Shown here: one piece after another, positions 34,756-43,892 of the stretch
Position numbering within the stretch: position 1 is the stretch's first letter
Layout of the letters: each line of letters opens with the position of its first letter
Assembly: GCF_000422965.1 (NCBI RefSeq)
Contig: NZ_AUHB01000001.1
Location: forward strand, 588,349 to 652,348
From: Pleomorphomonas oryzae DSM 16300
GTDB lineage: Bacteria > Pseudomonadota > Alphaproteobacteria > Rhizobiales > Pleomorphomonadaceae
DNA: 64,000 bases
Direction of reading: 5' to 3'
Notes under the pieces: model-generated
What the model saw: the letters and a program-made list of their open reading frames with translations, nothing else
Database searches by the model: none
Told to the model about the DNA's origin: nothing
Translations under genes and position numbers: made by a program

Positions 34756-35865
34756 ATGAAGAAGGTAAGAGTTGGACTCATCGGGCTTGGTTTTGGGTCC
34801 GAATTTATTCCGATCTATCAGGCTCATCCGAATGCTGAAGTCGTTGCGATTTGTCAGCGTTCGCGCGCCAAGCTGGATGAGATCGGCGATAAATTTGGAA
34901 TCGCCACCCGCTATACCGACTTCCGGGAAGTATTGACCGATCCGAACGTCGATTTCGTCCACATCAACAGCCCGATTCCCGATCACGCTCCGCAGTCGAT
35001 CGCCGCGCTCAAGGCGGGCAAGCACGTCATGTGCACCGTGCCGATGGCCACCACCATCGAAGAGGCAAGGGAGATCGTCGGTCTCGTCCGTGAAACCGGC
35101 CTCAAGTACATGATGGCGGAGACCGTCGTGTACAGCCGGGAGTATCTTTTCATCAAGGAGCTCTACGACAAGGGCGAACTCGGCAAGATCCAGTATCTCG
35201 CCGCTTCCCATCCGCAGGACATGGAAGGTTGGCCGGACTACTGGAAGGACATGGTGCCGATGCACTATGCGACCCATGTCGTCAGCCCGCTGATGGCCAT
35301 GGTGGGCGGCATGGCGGAAGCGGTGAGCTGCTTCGGTTCGGGTACGATCAACGACGAATGCGCCCGCCGGTCGGGCAGCAAGTTCGCCGTCGAGTCCTGC
35401 CATATCAAGATCAAGGATTCCGACCTGGCGGCGCATATCTGGCGCTTCCTCTGGGATACGGCGCGCCAATATCGTGAGAGCATTGACGTCTACGGCTCCA
35501 AGAAGTCGTTCGAGTGGCAGCTGATGAGCAACGAGGAGCCGGTGCTGCACACGGCCAAGAAGCCCGAGCCGGAAATCGCCGAGCGCGTCAAGGTACCCGA
35601 CTACGCCCACCTGCTGCCGGAGCCGATCCGCAAGTTCACCCGTGGCATCGTCGACGCAGACCATCTGTCCTTCATTCAGGGCGGCGGCCACGGCGGTTCG
35701 CATCCTCACCTGGTCAACGAGTTCGTCAACGCGCTTCTTGAGGATCGCGACCCGTTCCCCAACGTCGAGCAGTCGGCCAACTGGACGTCCGTGGGTATCT
35801 GCGCGCACCAGTCGGCACTCAAAGGCGGCGAAATCGTCAAGGTGCCGGACTTCCTGAAGCGCTGA
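34756..35865 (+). CDS. Gfo/Idh/MocA family NAD(P)-dependent oxidoreductase
   Basis: A 369-residue cytosolic dehydrogenase. The nucleotide fold starts at the N-terminus (VRVGLIGLGFGSEFIPIY), with INSPIPDHAPQSIAALKAGK and HVMCTVPMATTIEEA where most family members have EKPxA; the Lys of that motif is replaced here by Val. The C-terminal domain contains HYATHVVSPLMAMVGG. The ATG at 34756 has GGGGAG in front. It is the first gene behind the second operator and runs into the ABC genes. Probably oxidises or reduces a hydroxyl of the imported sugar. Confidence 0.92.
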   Translation: MKKVRVGLIGLGFGSEFIPIYQAHPNAEVVAICQRSRAKLDEIGDKFGIATRYTDFREVLTDPNVDFVHINSPIPDHAPQSIAALKAGKHVMCTVPMATTIEEAREIVGLVRETGLKYMMAETVVYSREYLFIKELYDKGELGKIQYLAASHPQDMEGWPDYWKDMVPMHYATHVVSPLMAMVGGMAEAVSCFGSGTINDECARRSGSKFAVESCHIKIKDSDLAAHIWRFLWDTARQYRESIDVYGSKKSFEWQLMSNEEPVLHTAKKPEPEIAERVKVPDYAHLLPEPIRKFTRGIVDADHLSFIQGGGHGGSHPHLVNEFVNALLEDRDPFPNVEQSANWTSVGICAHQSALKGGEIVKVPDFLKR

Positions 35866-35877
35866 CCTCCGGATCCG

Positions 35878-37392
35878 ATGCCGTCTTCCTTCTCAGCGAG
35901 TCAAAGCATGGATGAAATTCTGCGCCTGTCGCACATATCCAAGACGTTCCCCGGTGTCAGGGCGCTGCAGGACATCTCCTTCGATCTCAGGAGGGGAGAG
36001 GTCCATTGCCTGTGCGGCGAGAACGGAGCGGGGAAGTCGACCCTGATCAAGATCTTGTCGGGCGCCTATCAGCCCGACGAGGGTGGGCGGATTTTCTTCA
36101 ACGGGGCGGAGGTGTCGCTGACACCCCGCACGGCCCTCGAGATGGGAATCCATACGATCTATCAGGAGCATATCGTCTTCGACGCCCTGGACATCACCGA
36201 GAACATCTTCGTCGGAGCCGAAATCGCCCGCTGGGGAATTCCGCAACGCAAGGAGATGCGGGAGCAGACCGAACGGGTGCTGCGCTACCTCAAGAGCGAC
36301 CTGTCGCCCGACATGAAGATGAGCGACCTGACCAGCGGCCAGCAGAAGATCGTCGAAATCGCCAAGGCGCTGGTGTTCCGGAGCAACGTCATCATCCTCG
36401 ACGAGCCGACGGCCTCCTTCTCGTCGCAGGAGATCGAGACCGTTCTCGATATCGTCAAGACCCTCAAGGAAGACGGCATCGGCATCATCTACATCTCGCA
36501 TCACCTCGACGAGGTGTTCGAGGTCGGCGACCGGGCGACGGTGATACGGGACGGCCGAAAGGTCAGCACCTACCCCATCGCCGGTCTCTCCAAATCGACC
36601 CTGATCAAGGACATGGTCGGACGTGATCCGTCGACCTTCTACAAGCGTGAACATACCCCTCGCGGCGATGTGGCGCTCGAAGTCAGGAACGTCACCGGCA
36701 ACGGTGTGCGGGACATTTCCTTCAAGCTGCACCGGGGCGAAGTGCTCGGCATCGCCGGCATGGTCGGTTCCGGCCGGTCGGAGCTGATGGAGTTGCTGTT
36801 CGGCGCGGCGCCGCTGGTTTACGGCGACATCCTGATCGACGGACGGTCAGTCCGGCACAAAAGCCCCAAGGACGCCATCCGCAACAAGATGTGCTTCATT
36901 ACCGAGGATCGTCAGAACACCGGCCTGTTCCTCACCAAGACCATCGCCGAGAACGTCGCGGTCGCCAACATGGTGAACACCCGGGAATTCGTGGTGCGTC
37001 CGGCCGACGAATTCGCCGTCGGCGAGAAATACCGCAAACTCCTGAACATCAAGGCACCGGATGCGCGAACCCGGGCGGTCAACCTCTCCGGCGGCAACCA
37101 GCAGAAGGTTGTGCTCGGCAAGTGGTTCAACACCGGCGGCGAGGTGTTCATCTTCGACGAGCCGTCGCACGGCGTCGATGTCGGATCGAAGCAGGAAATC
37201 TACAAGGTCATGGTCGATCTTCTGAAGGAAGAGAAAGCCATCCTGATGGTTTCCTCCGACATGCCGGAGGTCATTTCGATGAGCGACCGGGTGCTCGTTT
37301 TCAGACGCGGCGAAATAGCCGGTGAGTTGATCGGTGAAAAGATAACCGAAGAAAATATCCTCACCCTCTCGATTGGAGGAACGATAGAGTGA
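35878..37392 (+). CDS. Sugar ABC transporter ATP-binding protein (RbsA/MglA type)
   Basis: A 504-residue protein with two ABC domains in tandem. The first has Walker A GENGAGKSTLIKILSGAY, signature LTSGQQKIVEIAKAL (degenerate) and Walker B VIILDEPTASF. The second has GMVGSGRSELMELLFG in place of a full Walker A, NLSGGNQQKVVLGKWF and VFIFDEPSHGVDVG. This is the carbohydrate CUT2 layout. The start may be at 35878 or at an ATG ten codons later. It powers import together with the permease and binding protein that follow. Confidence 0.95.
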   Translation: MPSSFSASQSMDEILRLSHISKTFPGVRALQDISFDLRRGEVHCLCGENGAGKSTLIKILSGAYQPDEGGRIFFNGAEVSLTPRTALEMGIHTIYQEHIVFDALDITENIFVGAEIARWGIPQRKEMREQTERVLRYLKSDLSPDMKMSDLTSGQQKIVEIAKALVFRSNVIILDEPTASFSSQEIETVLDIVKTLKEDGIGIIYISHHLDEVFEVGDRATVIRDGRKVSTYPIAGLSKSTLIKDMVGRDPSTFYKREHTPRGDVALEVRNVTGNGVRDISFKLHRGEVLGIAGMVGSGRSELMELLFGAAPLVYGDILIDGRSVRHKSPKDAIRNKMCFITEDRQNTGLFLTKTIAENVAVANMVNTREFVVRPADEFAVGEKYRKLLNIKAPDARTRAVNLSGGNQQKVVLGKWFNTGGEVFIFDEPSHGVDVGSKQEIYKVMVDLLKEEKAILMVSSDMPEVISMSDRVLVFRRGEIAGELIGEKITEENILTLSIGGTIE

Positions 37393-38537
37393 ACACCCAC
37401 GGCACCTCACATTCGACGGGCCCGCGCAAAGAATCTCTCTTCAAGAGATATGAAAACCTTACGGTCTTGTCGATTTTCGTCAGCTTTGTCGTGATCGTGG
37501 TCGCCCTTCAGCTGATCACGACGGGCGGTTCGCGGTTTCCGACGTTCATCAGCCCCGTGAACATCTTCAACATCCTCCAGCAGGTGGCCGTGCCCGGCAT
37601 CATCGCCGTGAGCATGACGATGGTGATGATCTCCGGCGGCATCGATCTGTCGGTCGGCATGCTCGCCTCGCTCGTCTCTATCGTCGTCGCGCTGGGCATT
37701 TCCCAGTGGGGGCTCGGCGTCGGTCCGGCGATCCTGCTTGGCGTCATCTCGGCGGTCATCCTCGAGACGATGATGGGATTCATCATTTCGAGGACGCGTA
37801 TCGAGCCGTTCATCATCACGCTCGGCGGCATGATTTCATTCCAGGGCATCGCGCTACTGCTGTGCAACTCGCGCGAAGTCGTCATGAAGGGCGAACTGTC
37901 CTTCCTGACCGCCAATCTGCTCGGGGGCGTCAAGGACCCGGTCACCGGCCTTGATCTGCGCATGCCGCCCTATGTTCTGCTGTTCTTCGCGATCGCACTG
38001 ATCGGCGGACTGACCCTCAAGTTCACCAAGTTCGGCCGGCGCATCTACGCGGTGGGCACCAACCAGCGGGCCGCCTTCCTGTCGGGCATCGACGTCAAGA
38101 ACATGCGGCTCGCCGTCTACGTCATCCAGGGGCTGCTGGTGGGCATCGGGGCAACCTTGCTGCTCGCCCGCATCAACACCGGCATCATCACGCTCGGCCA
38201 GAACCTCGAGATCGACACCATCGCCATGGTGGTGATCGGCGGAACGGCGCTGTCCGGCGGCCGCGGCAACATCGTCGGCACGCTGATCGGCGTGCTGTTC
38301 CTCGGCTCGATCGCCAACGCGATGAACATGCTGCGACTGCCGTCGGAAGTGCAGTTCCTGGCCAAGGGACTGGTCGTCGTCATCGCCGTGTCGGCCGGCG
38401 ATATTTCTTCAAGAATTTCCGAGTTCCGCGCTCTGAAGCGCGATCAGGCCGACGCTCAAGCCGCGGCCGCAGAACGGATGAAAGGAGGATCGGCGCAGGG
38501 AGGCGCGCAGTCGGACATTCAGAACTCGTCCGCCTGA
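37389..38537 (+). CDS. Sugar ABC transporter permease (RbsC type)
   Basis: A 382-residue inner-membrane protein with eight to ten membrane segments. The CUT2 permease signatures are VMISGGIDLSVGMLASLVSI, GRRIYAVGTNQRAAFLSGID and GGTALSGGRGNIVGTLIGVL. The GTG start at 37389 overlaps the ATPase stop and has GGAGG upstream. The C-terminal 30 residues are a polar, Ala/Gln-rich tail. It forms the membrane channel as a homodimer. Confidence 0.96.
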   Translation: MNTHGTSHSTGPRKESLFKRYENLTVLSIFVSFVVIVVALQLITTGGSRFPTFISPVNIFNILQQVAVPGIIAVSMTMVMISGGIDLSVGMLASLVSIVVALGISQWGLGVGPAILLGVISAVILETMMGFIISRTRIEPFIITLGGMISFQGIALLLCNSREVVMKGELSFLTANLLGGVKDPVTGLDLRMPPYVLLFFAIALIGGLTLKFTKFGRRIYAVGTNQRAAFLSGIDVKNMRLAVYVIQGLLVGIGATLLLARINTGIITLGQNLEIDTIAMVVIGGTALSGGRGNIVGTLIGVLFLGSIANAMNMLRLPSEVQFLAKGLVVVIAVSAGDISSRISEFRALKRDQADAQAAAAERMKGGSAQGGAQSDIQNSSA

Positions 38538-38587
38538 CGGATAGCGAAGGACAACATCACAAAATAACGACCATAGGGAGAAACGAA

Positions 38588-39658
38588 ATGAAACTGGCAC
38601 TCAAGATTTTGGCTCTGGCTGCAATCAGTTCTGTCAGCGTCGTCGGCCTTGCCCAAGCCGGCTCCAAGACCATCGGCTACTACATGGACAACTCCGACGA
38701 CTTCTATAAGGCTGGCTTTGAGGTGTTCAAGACCTTGGCGGAGCGCGAGGGCTGGACCGTTCTCGATGTCGTCGGCCAGGGGACCGCGCCGGACCAGATT
38801 TCGGCGGTCGAGAACTTCATCACCCAGGGCGTCGACGCGCTGCTGGTGGTGCAGAATTCGCCGGAGACCACCTCGCAAACTCTGAAGCTCGCGGCCGCCG
38901 CCGGCATCCCCGAGTTCCATCTGACGCACAATCCGCCGAACGAGCCCGGTCTTGGCGGCTTTGCCGGCTACGACTGGGTGAAGATCGGCGAGTATGCCGG
39001 CCAGTCCGCAATGCAGCATAACGTCAAGCGGCTGATCATGATCGAGGGCAAGCTCGGTCAGGGCACCGCCTCCGGCCAGACGGACGGCCTCCTCAAGTCC
39101 TACAAGGAAGCTGGCAAGGACATCGGCAATCTCGCCGAGAGCGTCGGCGTCAAGGGCGCGGGCGGCAAGGATCTGCAGGTGGTATTCTGGGGTTCGGGCG
39201 GCTGGTTCGCCGATCCGGCCAAGAAGGTCATGCAGGATGCCATCACCAGCCTTGGACCGGATGGCTTCGACGGCGCCTATGTCCACAATGACGAGATGAT
39301 GGCGGGCGTGCTGCAGGCGATGGAAGAGGCCGGCCTTGATCCGAGCAAATATTGGCTCGGTGCCAGCAACGGTAAGGAAAAGGCCTGGAAATGGGTGGCT
39401 GACGGCACCGTCACCATGGACGTGAACGAGACCGCCACGCTCGAAGCCGACATCGCCCACCAGCAGATCAAGGCCTACTTCGCCAAAGAGCCCTACAAGA
39501 AGGCAGTGTTCGTCTCGGTGATCCCGTTCAGCAAGGCGGATATCAACGTCGACAAGCTCGTGCCGTTCTTCCACGACGACTACATGAAGAAGCGTGACGC
39601 TGGCGCCTTCGTCTACGACATCAAGGACCCGGTGTTCCGTTCGAATCCCGGTTATTGA
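38588..39658 (+). CDS. Periplasmic sugar-binding protein (ribose-type, Peripl_BP_4)
   Basis: A 356-residue protein. The signal peptide is cleaved after SVVGLAQA. The mature protein is a two-lobe binding protein: SKTIGYYMDNSDDFYKAGFE, then VVGQGTAPDQISAVENFITQ, GVDALLVVQNS and YVHNDEMMAGVLQAMEEAGL. Aromatic residues near the cleft (YYMDNSDDFY) suggest a sugar or polyol ligand, not identified. A hairpin terminator follows, so this may end the transporter message, with partial read-through into the next genes. Confidence 0.95.
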   Translation: MKLALKILALAAISSVSVVGLAQAGSKTIGYYMDNSDDFYKAGFEVFKTLAEREGWTVLDVVGQGTAPDQISAVENFITQGVDALLVVQNSPETTSQTLKLAAAAGIPEFHLTHNPPNEPGLGGFAGYDWVKIGEYAGQSAMQHNVKRLIMIEGKLGQGTASGQTDGLLKSYKEAGKDIGNLAESVGVKGAGGKDLQVVFWGSGGWFADPAKKVMQDAITSLGPDGFDGAYVHNDEMMAGVLQAMEEAGLDPSKYWLGASNGKEKAWKWVADGTVTMDVNETATLEADIAHQQIKAYFAKEPYKKAVFVSVIPFSKADINVDKLVPFFHDDYMKKRDAGAFVYDIKDPVFRSNPGY

Positions 39659-39667
39659 TGCCTACTT

Positions 39668-39705
39668 GCCGGGGGATGCCGTCATGGCAGCCTCCCGGCT
39701 CTTTT
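39668..39705 (+). terminator. Intrinsic terminator after the binding-protein gene
   Basis: GCCGGG...GGATGCC pairs with GGCAGCC...CCCGGC around GTCAT, followed by CTTTT, ten bases after the stop codon. Confidence 0.75.
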
Positions 39706-39819
39706 CCTGACGTTTGCTGACTTGTGGCCGACAACCGACCGGGCTGTTCCACGATATGGGCGGGCGCTCAACGACGCGTCGCGTCCGACCACAAAAGCCC
39801 GTCTCCAGGGAGGAACACG

Positions 39820-40875
39820 ATGAAGACGATCAAAGGACCGGCGATCTTTCTCGCCCAATTCGCTGGCGACGCGGCACCGTTCAACAGTCTCGCCGGCCTT
39901 GCCGGCTGGGCAGCCGGCCTCGGTTACAAGGGCGTCCAGATTCCGGCCTGGGACGGACGGTTGATCGATCTTGCCCGGGCGGCCGAGAGCAAGACCTATT
40001 GTGACGAGCTCAGAGGCGTTCTGGCCGATGCCGGGCTTGAAGTGACCGAACTTGCCACTCATCTCCAGGGGCAGCTGATCGCCGCCCATCCGGCCTACGA
40101 TGCGCTTCTCGATGGCTTCGCTCCACCTGATGTGCATGGCAACCCTAGGGCTCGTCAGGCCTGGGCGGTCGAGCAGATGCTGCTGGCAGCGAAGGCCTCT
40201 GCCAATCTCGGCCTCAAGGCCCACGTCACCTTCTCGGGTGCCCTCGCCTGGCCCTATCTCTACCCCTTCCCGCAGCGGCCGGCCGGCCTGATCGAAGCCG
40301 CTTTCGACGAGCTCGCCTTACGCTGGAGGCCAATCCTCGATGCGTTCGAAGATGCCGGCGTCGACGTCTGCTACGAGATCCACCCGAGCGAGGATCTGCA
40401 CGACGGTGTCACCTACGAGATGTTCCTCGAACGCGTCGGCAACCACCCGCGCGCCTGCCTGCTCTACGATCCCAGCCACTTCGTACTGCAGCAGCTTGAT
40501 TATCTTGCCTATATCGACATCTATCACGAGCGTATCCGGATGTTCCACGTCAAGGACGCCGAGTTCAATCCGACCGGTCGCCAAGGCGTCTACGGCGGCT
40601 ATCAGCCCTGGGTGGATCGCGCCGGCCGCTTCCGGTCGCTCGGCGACGGCCAGGTTGACTTCTCGGCTATCTTCTCCAAGCTCACCCAATATGGCTTTGA
40701 TGGCTGGGCGGTGCTGGAGTGGGAATGCTGCCTCAAGCATCCTGAACAGGGGGCGGCCGAAGGCGCTGCGTTCATCGCGGATCACATCATTCGCGTGACC
40801 GAAAAGGCCTTCGACGACTTCGCCGGATCCGGCACCGATCTGGCGGCCAACAAGGCGATCCTCGGTATTGCCTGA
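39820..40875 (+). CDS. TIM-barrel sugar phosphate isomerase/epimerase family protein
   Basis: A 351-residue protein of the AP-endonuclease-2-like TIM-barrel family. It starts at an ATG with GGGAGGA upstream, and has LGYKGVQIPAWDGRL near the start, then DVCYEIHPSEDLHDGVTYEM, YDPSHFVLQQLDYLAYI, RMFHVKDAEFNPTGRQGVYG and VLEWECC. The Glu, Asp, His and Glu residues of these motifs form the usual metal site. Relatives are found beside Gfo/Idh/MocA oxidoreductases, and some recently studied TIM-barrel proteins of this kind act on 3-keto-glycosides; applying this here is inference. Confidence 0.9.
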   Translation: MKTIKGPAIFLAQFAGDAAPFNSLAGLAGWAAGLGYKGVQIPAWDGRLIDLARAAESKTYCDELRGVLADAGLEVTELATHLQGQLIAAHPAYDALLDGFAPPDVHGNPRARQAWAVEQMLLAAKASANLGLKAHVTFSGALAWPYLYPFPQRPAGLIEAAFDELALRWRPILDAFEDAGVDVCYEIHPSEDLHDGVTYEMFLERVGNHPRACLLYDPSHFVLQQLDYLAYIDIYHERIRMFHVKDAEFNPTGRQGVYGGYQPWVDRAGRFRSLGDGQVDFSAIFSKLTQYGFDGWAVLEWECCLKHPEQGAAEGAAFIADHIIRVTEKAFDDFAGSGTDLAANKAILGIA

Positions 40876-40888
40876 AGGAGAGATTGCC

Positions 40889-42073
40889 ATGACAATCGAA
40901 GCATCCAACAGCACCACGATCGGTCGACGCCTGCGGCTCGGCATGGTCGGTGGCGGCCGCGGCGCGTTCATCGGCGCCGTCCATCGCATGGCGGCGCGGC
41001 TCGATGACCGTTACGAACTGGTGGCGGGCGCGCTATCGTCCGATCCCGAACGGGCGCGGGCCAGCGCCGCCGATCTCCATATCGCGTCCGACCGCGCCTA
41101 TGCCGATTTCAAGACGATGGCCAAAGCCGAGGCGGGGCGCCCCGACAGGATCGACGCCGTGGCGATCGTTACCCCCAACCATCTGCACGCTCCCATCGCC
41201 ACCGCCTTTCTCGAGGCCGGAATTCACGTCATTTGCGATAAGCCGATGACGCGCACCGTTGCCGAAGCCGAGGCGCTGGCGGCATTGGTGGCAGAGACAG
41301 GGCGGATTTTCGTGCTCAGCCACAATTACACCGGCTATCCGATGGTCAGGCAGGCGCGATCCATGGTAGCCGCCGGTGAACTCGGGCCGATCCGCCTGGT
41401 GCAAGTCGAGTATCCGCAAGACTGGCTGACCGTCGCCGCCGAGACCATGGGCTCCAAGCAGGCCGAATGGCGCACCGATCCGGACCGGGCGGGTGCGGCC
41501 GGAAGCGTCGGCGACATTGGCAGCCACGCCATGCAGCTTGCCGAATATGTGTCCGGCCTCGAATGCGAGGCGCTGGCGGCCGACCTCACCACCTTCGTGC
41601 CGGGCCGACGCCTCGACGACAACGCCGGCATGCTGCTGCGCTTTGCCGGCGGCGCGCGCGGCATGCTCTGGTGCAGCCAGGTGGCGCCGGGAAATGCCAA
41701 TGGGCTGCGCCTCAGGATCTACGGCGAACGGGCAGGTCTCGAATGGGCTCAGGAAAACCCCAACGAACTGTATTTCTCACCCTTCGGCGAACCGACACGG
41801 AAGATCATCCGCTCGGGGCCGGGTGCCAACGCCGCCGCGGCCCACGCGAGCCGCATTCCCGGCGGACACCCCGAGGGCTATCTCGAAGCCTTCGCTCAGA
41901 TCTACGCCGACGCCGCTGAGCTCATCCTGGCCCGCATCGAGAAGCGCAGCCCAAACCCAGCTGCGATGGCCGTCCCGACCGTGCGCGACGGTGTGCGAGG
42001 CGTTCGCTTCATCAACGCGGCTGTCGCATCCAGCCGGGCCAACGCCGCCTGGACAAGGCTCGCCGACGTCTGA
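40889..42073 (+). CDS. Gfo/Idh/MocA family oxidoreductase (second in locus)
   Basis: A 394-residue protein starting at an ATG with AAGGAG upstream. It shows LRLGMVGGGRGAFIGAVHRM (the nucleotide-binding fold start), AIVTPNHLHAPIATAFLEAG, and HVICDKPMTRTVAEAEALAA with the DKP motif in its proper place. The C-terminal domain has GDIGSHAMQLAEYVSGL with the catalytic-type His. Together with the isomerase it forms a pair; such pairs can oxidise a sugar hydroxyl and process the keto product. Substrate unknown. Confidence 0.93.
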   Translation: MTIEASNSTTIGRRLRLGMVGGGRGAFIGAVHRMAARLDDRYELVAGALSSDPERARASAADLHIASDRAYADFKTMAKAEAGRPDRIDAVAIVTPNHLHAPIATAFLEAGIHVICDKPMTRTVAEAEALAALVAETGRIFVLSHNYTGYPMVRQARSMVAAGELGPIRLVQVEYPQDWLTVAAETMGSKQAEWRTDPDRAGAAGSVGDIGSHAMQLAEYVSGLECEALAADLTTFVPGRRLDDNAGMLLRFAGGARGMLWCSQVAPGNANGLRLRIYGERAGLEWAQENPNELYFSPFGEPTRKIIRSGPGANAAAAHASRIPGGHPEGYLEAFAQIYADAAELILARIEKRSPNPAAMAVPTVRDGVRGVRFINAAVASSRANAAWTRLADV

Positions 42074-42131
42074 GCCGGCGTGGGCAGCCGGCCTTCCCCC
42101 GGGGACCGCCCACAGCCGACCGGCTTCGGTG

Positions 42132-42174
42132 ACAGCCGCCGCGTCGCACACTCCCAAGATGACGCGGCGGCTGT
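42132..42174. terminator. Strong hairpin between convergent genes
   Basis: ACAGCCGCCGCGTC (42132-42145) pairs perfectly with GACGCGGCGGCTGT (42161-42174). It ends in TTT on the plus side and can stop transcription from the oxidoreductase side and perhaps from the opposing kinase gene. Confidence 0.7.
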
Positions 42175-42196
42175 TTGGGCGATTGGCCCTCCTCGC

Positions 42197-42302
42197 CTAG
42201 AGCAAATCCAGCAAAAGTGTACCGCGGTTTTGCGTCAGTATTTGCGTGAAAACAAAGAGCTAGAGAACTCTCGGTGAACCGGCTTTCACCGGAAATTCTC
42301 TA
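42197..42302. repeat. RIME-like rhizobial palindromic intergenic element
   Basis: About 105 bp with nested inverted repeats: GCAAAA / TTTTGC early, GGTGAA / TTCACC in the middle of the second half, and TAGAGAA (42261-42267) with TTCTCTA (42296-42302) as an outer stem. The opening AGAGCAAATCCAGCAAAAGT and the AACAAAGAGCTAGAG part look like the dispersed elements common in Rhizobiales. Its edge forms the TAG stop of the sensor kinase gene. Confidence 0.65.
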
Positions 42303-43892
42303 GGCTTCGGTAAGCGGCAGATTGATCCGGAAGGTCGCGCCTTTGTCGCTTTCCATGAGATCGAGGCTGCCCCGGTGGGTCGCCACCATGGCGCGGGCGA
42401 TGGCAAGGCCCATGCCGGTACCGCCATTGGCGCGGTGGGTCGTGAAAAAGGGATCGAAGACGCGCGCGCGGTTGGCCGGTGAGATGCCGTGGCCATCGTC
42501 CGCGACGGTCATGGTGAGCCGATCGTTGGCCGCCAGAGCCGAAATGGTAATGCGACCAGCACCGGCCCGCATCGCGTTATTGACAAGGTGACTGAGAACA
42601 AGGGCAAGCGTTTCGGCCGACATGGCAACGCTTCGGTCGAGTTGACCCGTCGCCTCGATCGTCAACCCCGGCCTGCCCTCGCCCAAGGCATCGATCAGGT
42701 CAGCCGGTCTGCACACGCCGGCGGTCGGCATCGTCTCGGCGCGGGCCAGCTCACGCAGGCGAGCCACCAGCGCACCGAGTCGGTCGGCGTTCGATTGGAT
42801 ATCGGCGAGGAATTCCGAGCGTTGGGCGGGAGTCATGGCCGGATCGGCGAGGTCATCAACAAGAAGCTCCGCCGCCCCGGATATGGCCGTCAGCGGCGAC
42901 TTCAACTCGTGTGAGACGTGGGCAGCGAAGGCCGCGACATATTCCGAGCGGACGGCGAGGCTGGCTGCCATGTCGAGGAAACTTTGCGATAGCTGGGCGA
43001 ACTCGGCCGTACCGTGATGATCGAGCGGCTTCAGGGCAGAGCGGTCGCCACCGGCAATCGCCGTCGTACGCGCGATCAAGGCCTGCACCGGCCCGATCAT
43101 TGTGCGGTAGAAGACGAAGCCGATCATTGAGGTGGCGGCCAGCACGCTCAACAGAGCGAGACCGACTTTGTGGCGTTCCTCATAAAGCTGCTTGAGGGCG
43201 TTGGCGGGCGTACGCGACGCATAGACGACAGCGGCAACCTGGCCTTTGACAGCCACAGGTAAGGCAACGAACACGCGGATGTCTGCCCCGCGGCTGATCG
43301 AGTCCAGTGCCGGTATCGGACGTTCGGAATTGCGCTGCCGCAATACCGACCGATACTCTCCCCCCAGGGCACCGGCTACCTCAGGCAGAGCGGCCAGCGA
43401 CTGCCCCACCTCGGTTCCACCGGCCACCACCATTCCATCGGCATCGAGGATGCGGAAACCGGCCAGGGTCGCCGCGCTGATCTGAGCCAGCTCAGGCTTG
43501 AGGCGAAGACCAAGATCAGCAAGAGGCGAATTCGCGGAGCCTGTACCCGGGGCCGCCTCCGGACGCATCGGCAGGGCATCGTCGATGGCAAGATCAAGGC
43601 GGGGCAAGACGGGGGCGAGACCGTCGGCATTCGGCGTGCCGACCCGCACCGGCGGCCCAAGCCGCAGGTTGGCCGGAGGCTGCGCTGAAAGGTCGGCGCT
43701 GATCCGCGCGGCAATGGCAACGCTCTGGGCGATCAGTTCGGCCTCGGTTTGACGGACCAACTGATTGTCATAGATGCGGAAGAAAACCACGCTGCCGAGC
43801 GGCAGGCAGGCGACCAGCGCCAGCACCGAGGCGACGACGAGGCCGAGGCGCGGCCGCCACTTTTGCCGTACCCGTGGTGCCGGGGTACTCAC
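42300..43892 (-). CDS. Sensor histidine kinase (CreC-like)
   Basis: A 530-residue inner-membrane kinase. Two membrane segments (LGLVVASVLALVACLPLGSV near the start; VGLALLSVLAATSMIGFVFY about residue 260) flank a periplasmic sensor. A HAMP region follows, then the phosphoacceptor His in HVSHELKSPLTAISGAAELL. The ATPase part has LVNNAMRAGAGRITISAL, DDGHGISPANRARVFDPFF and GGTGMGLAIARAM. The H-box wording resembles E. coli CreC. It starts with GTG overlapping the regulator stop (GTGA). Signal unknown; the gene end lies within a palindromic repeat. Confidence 0.93.
   Translation of the reverse strand: MSTPAPRVRQKWRPRLGLVVASVLALVACLPLGSVVFFRIYDNQLVRQTEAELIAQSVAIAARISADLSAQPPANLRLGPPVRVGTPNADGLAPVLPRLDLAIDDALPMRPEAAPGTGSANSPLADLGLRLKPELAQISAATLAGFRILDADGMVVAGGTEVGQSLAALPEVAGALGGEYRSVLRQRNSERPIPALDSISRGADIRVFVALPVAVKGQVAAVVYASRTPANALKQLYEERHKVGLALLSVLAATSMIGFVFYRTMIGPVQALIARTTAIAGGDRSALKPLDHHGTAEFAQLSQSFLDMAASLAVRSEYVAAFAAHVSHELKSPLTAISGAAELLVDDLADPAMTPAQRSEFLADIQSNADRLGALVARLRELARAETMPTAGVCRPADLIDALGEGRPGLTIEATGQLDRSVAMSAETLALVLSHLVNNAMRAGAGRITISALAANDRLTMTVADDGHGISPANRARVFDPFFTTHRANGGTGMGLAIARAMVATHRGSLDLMESDKGATFRINLPLTEA

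Noticed and set aside
34756..42073. Idea that the locus is a myo-inositol pathway (Idh-type oxidoreductases plus isomerase)
   Set aside because: No iolE/iolD/iolB/iolC-like genes are present, and the isomerases look like ketose-epimerase-type barrels.
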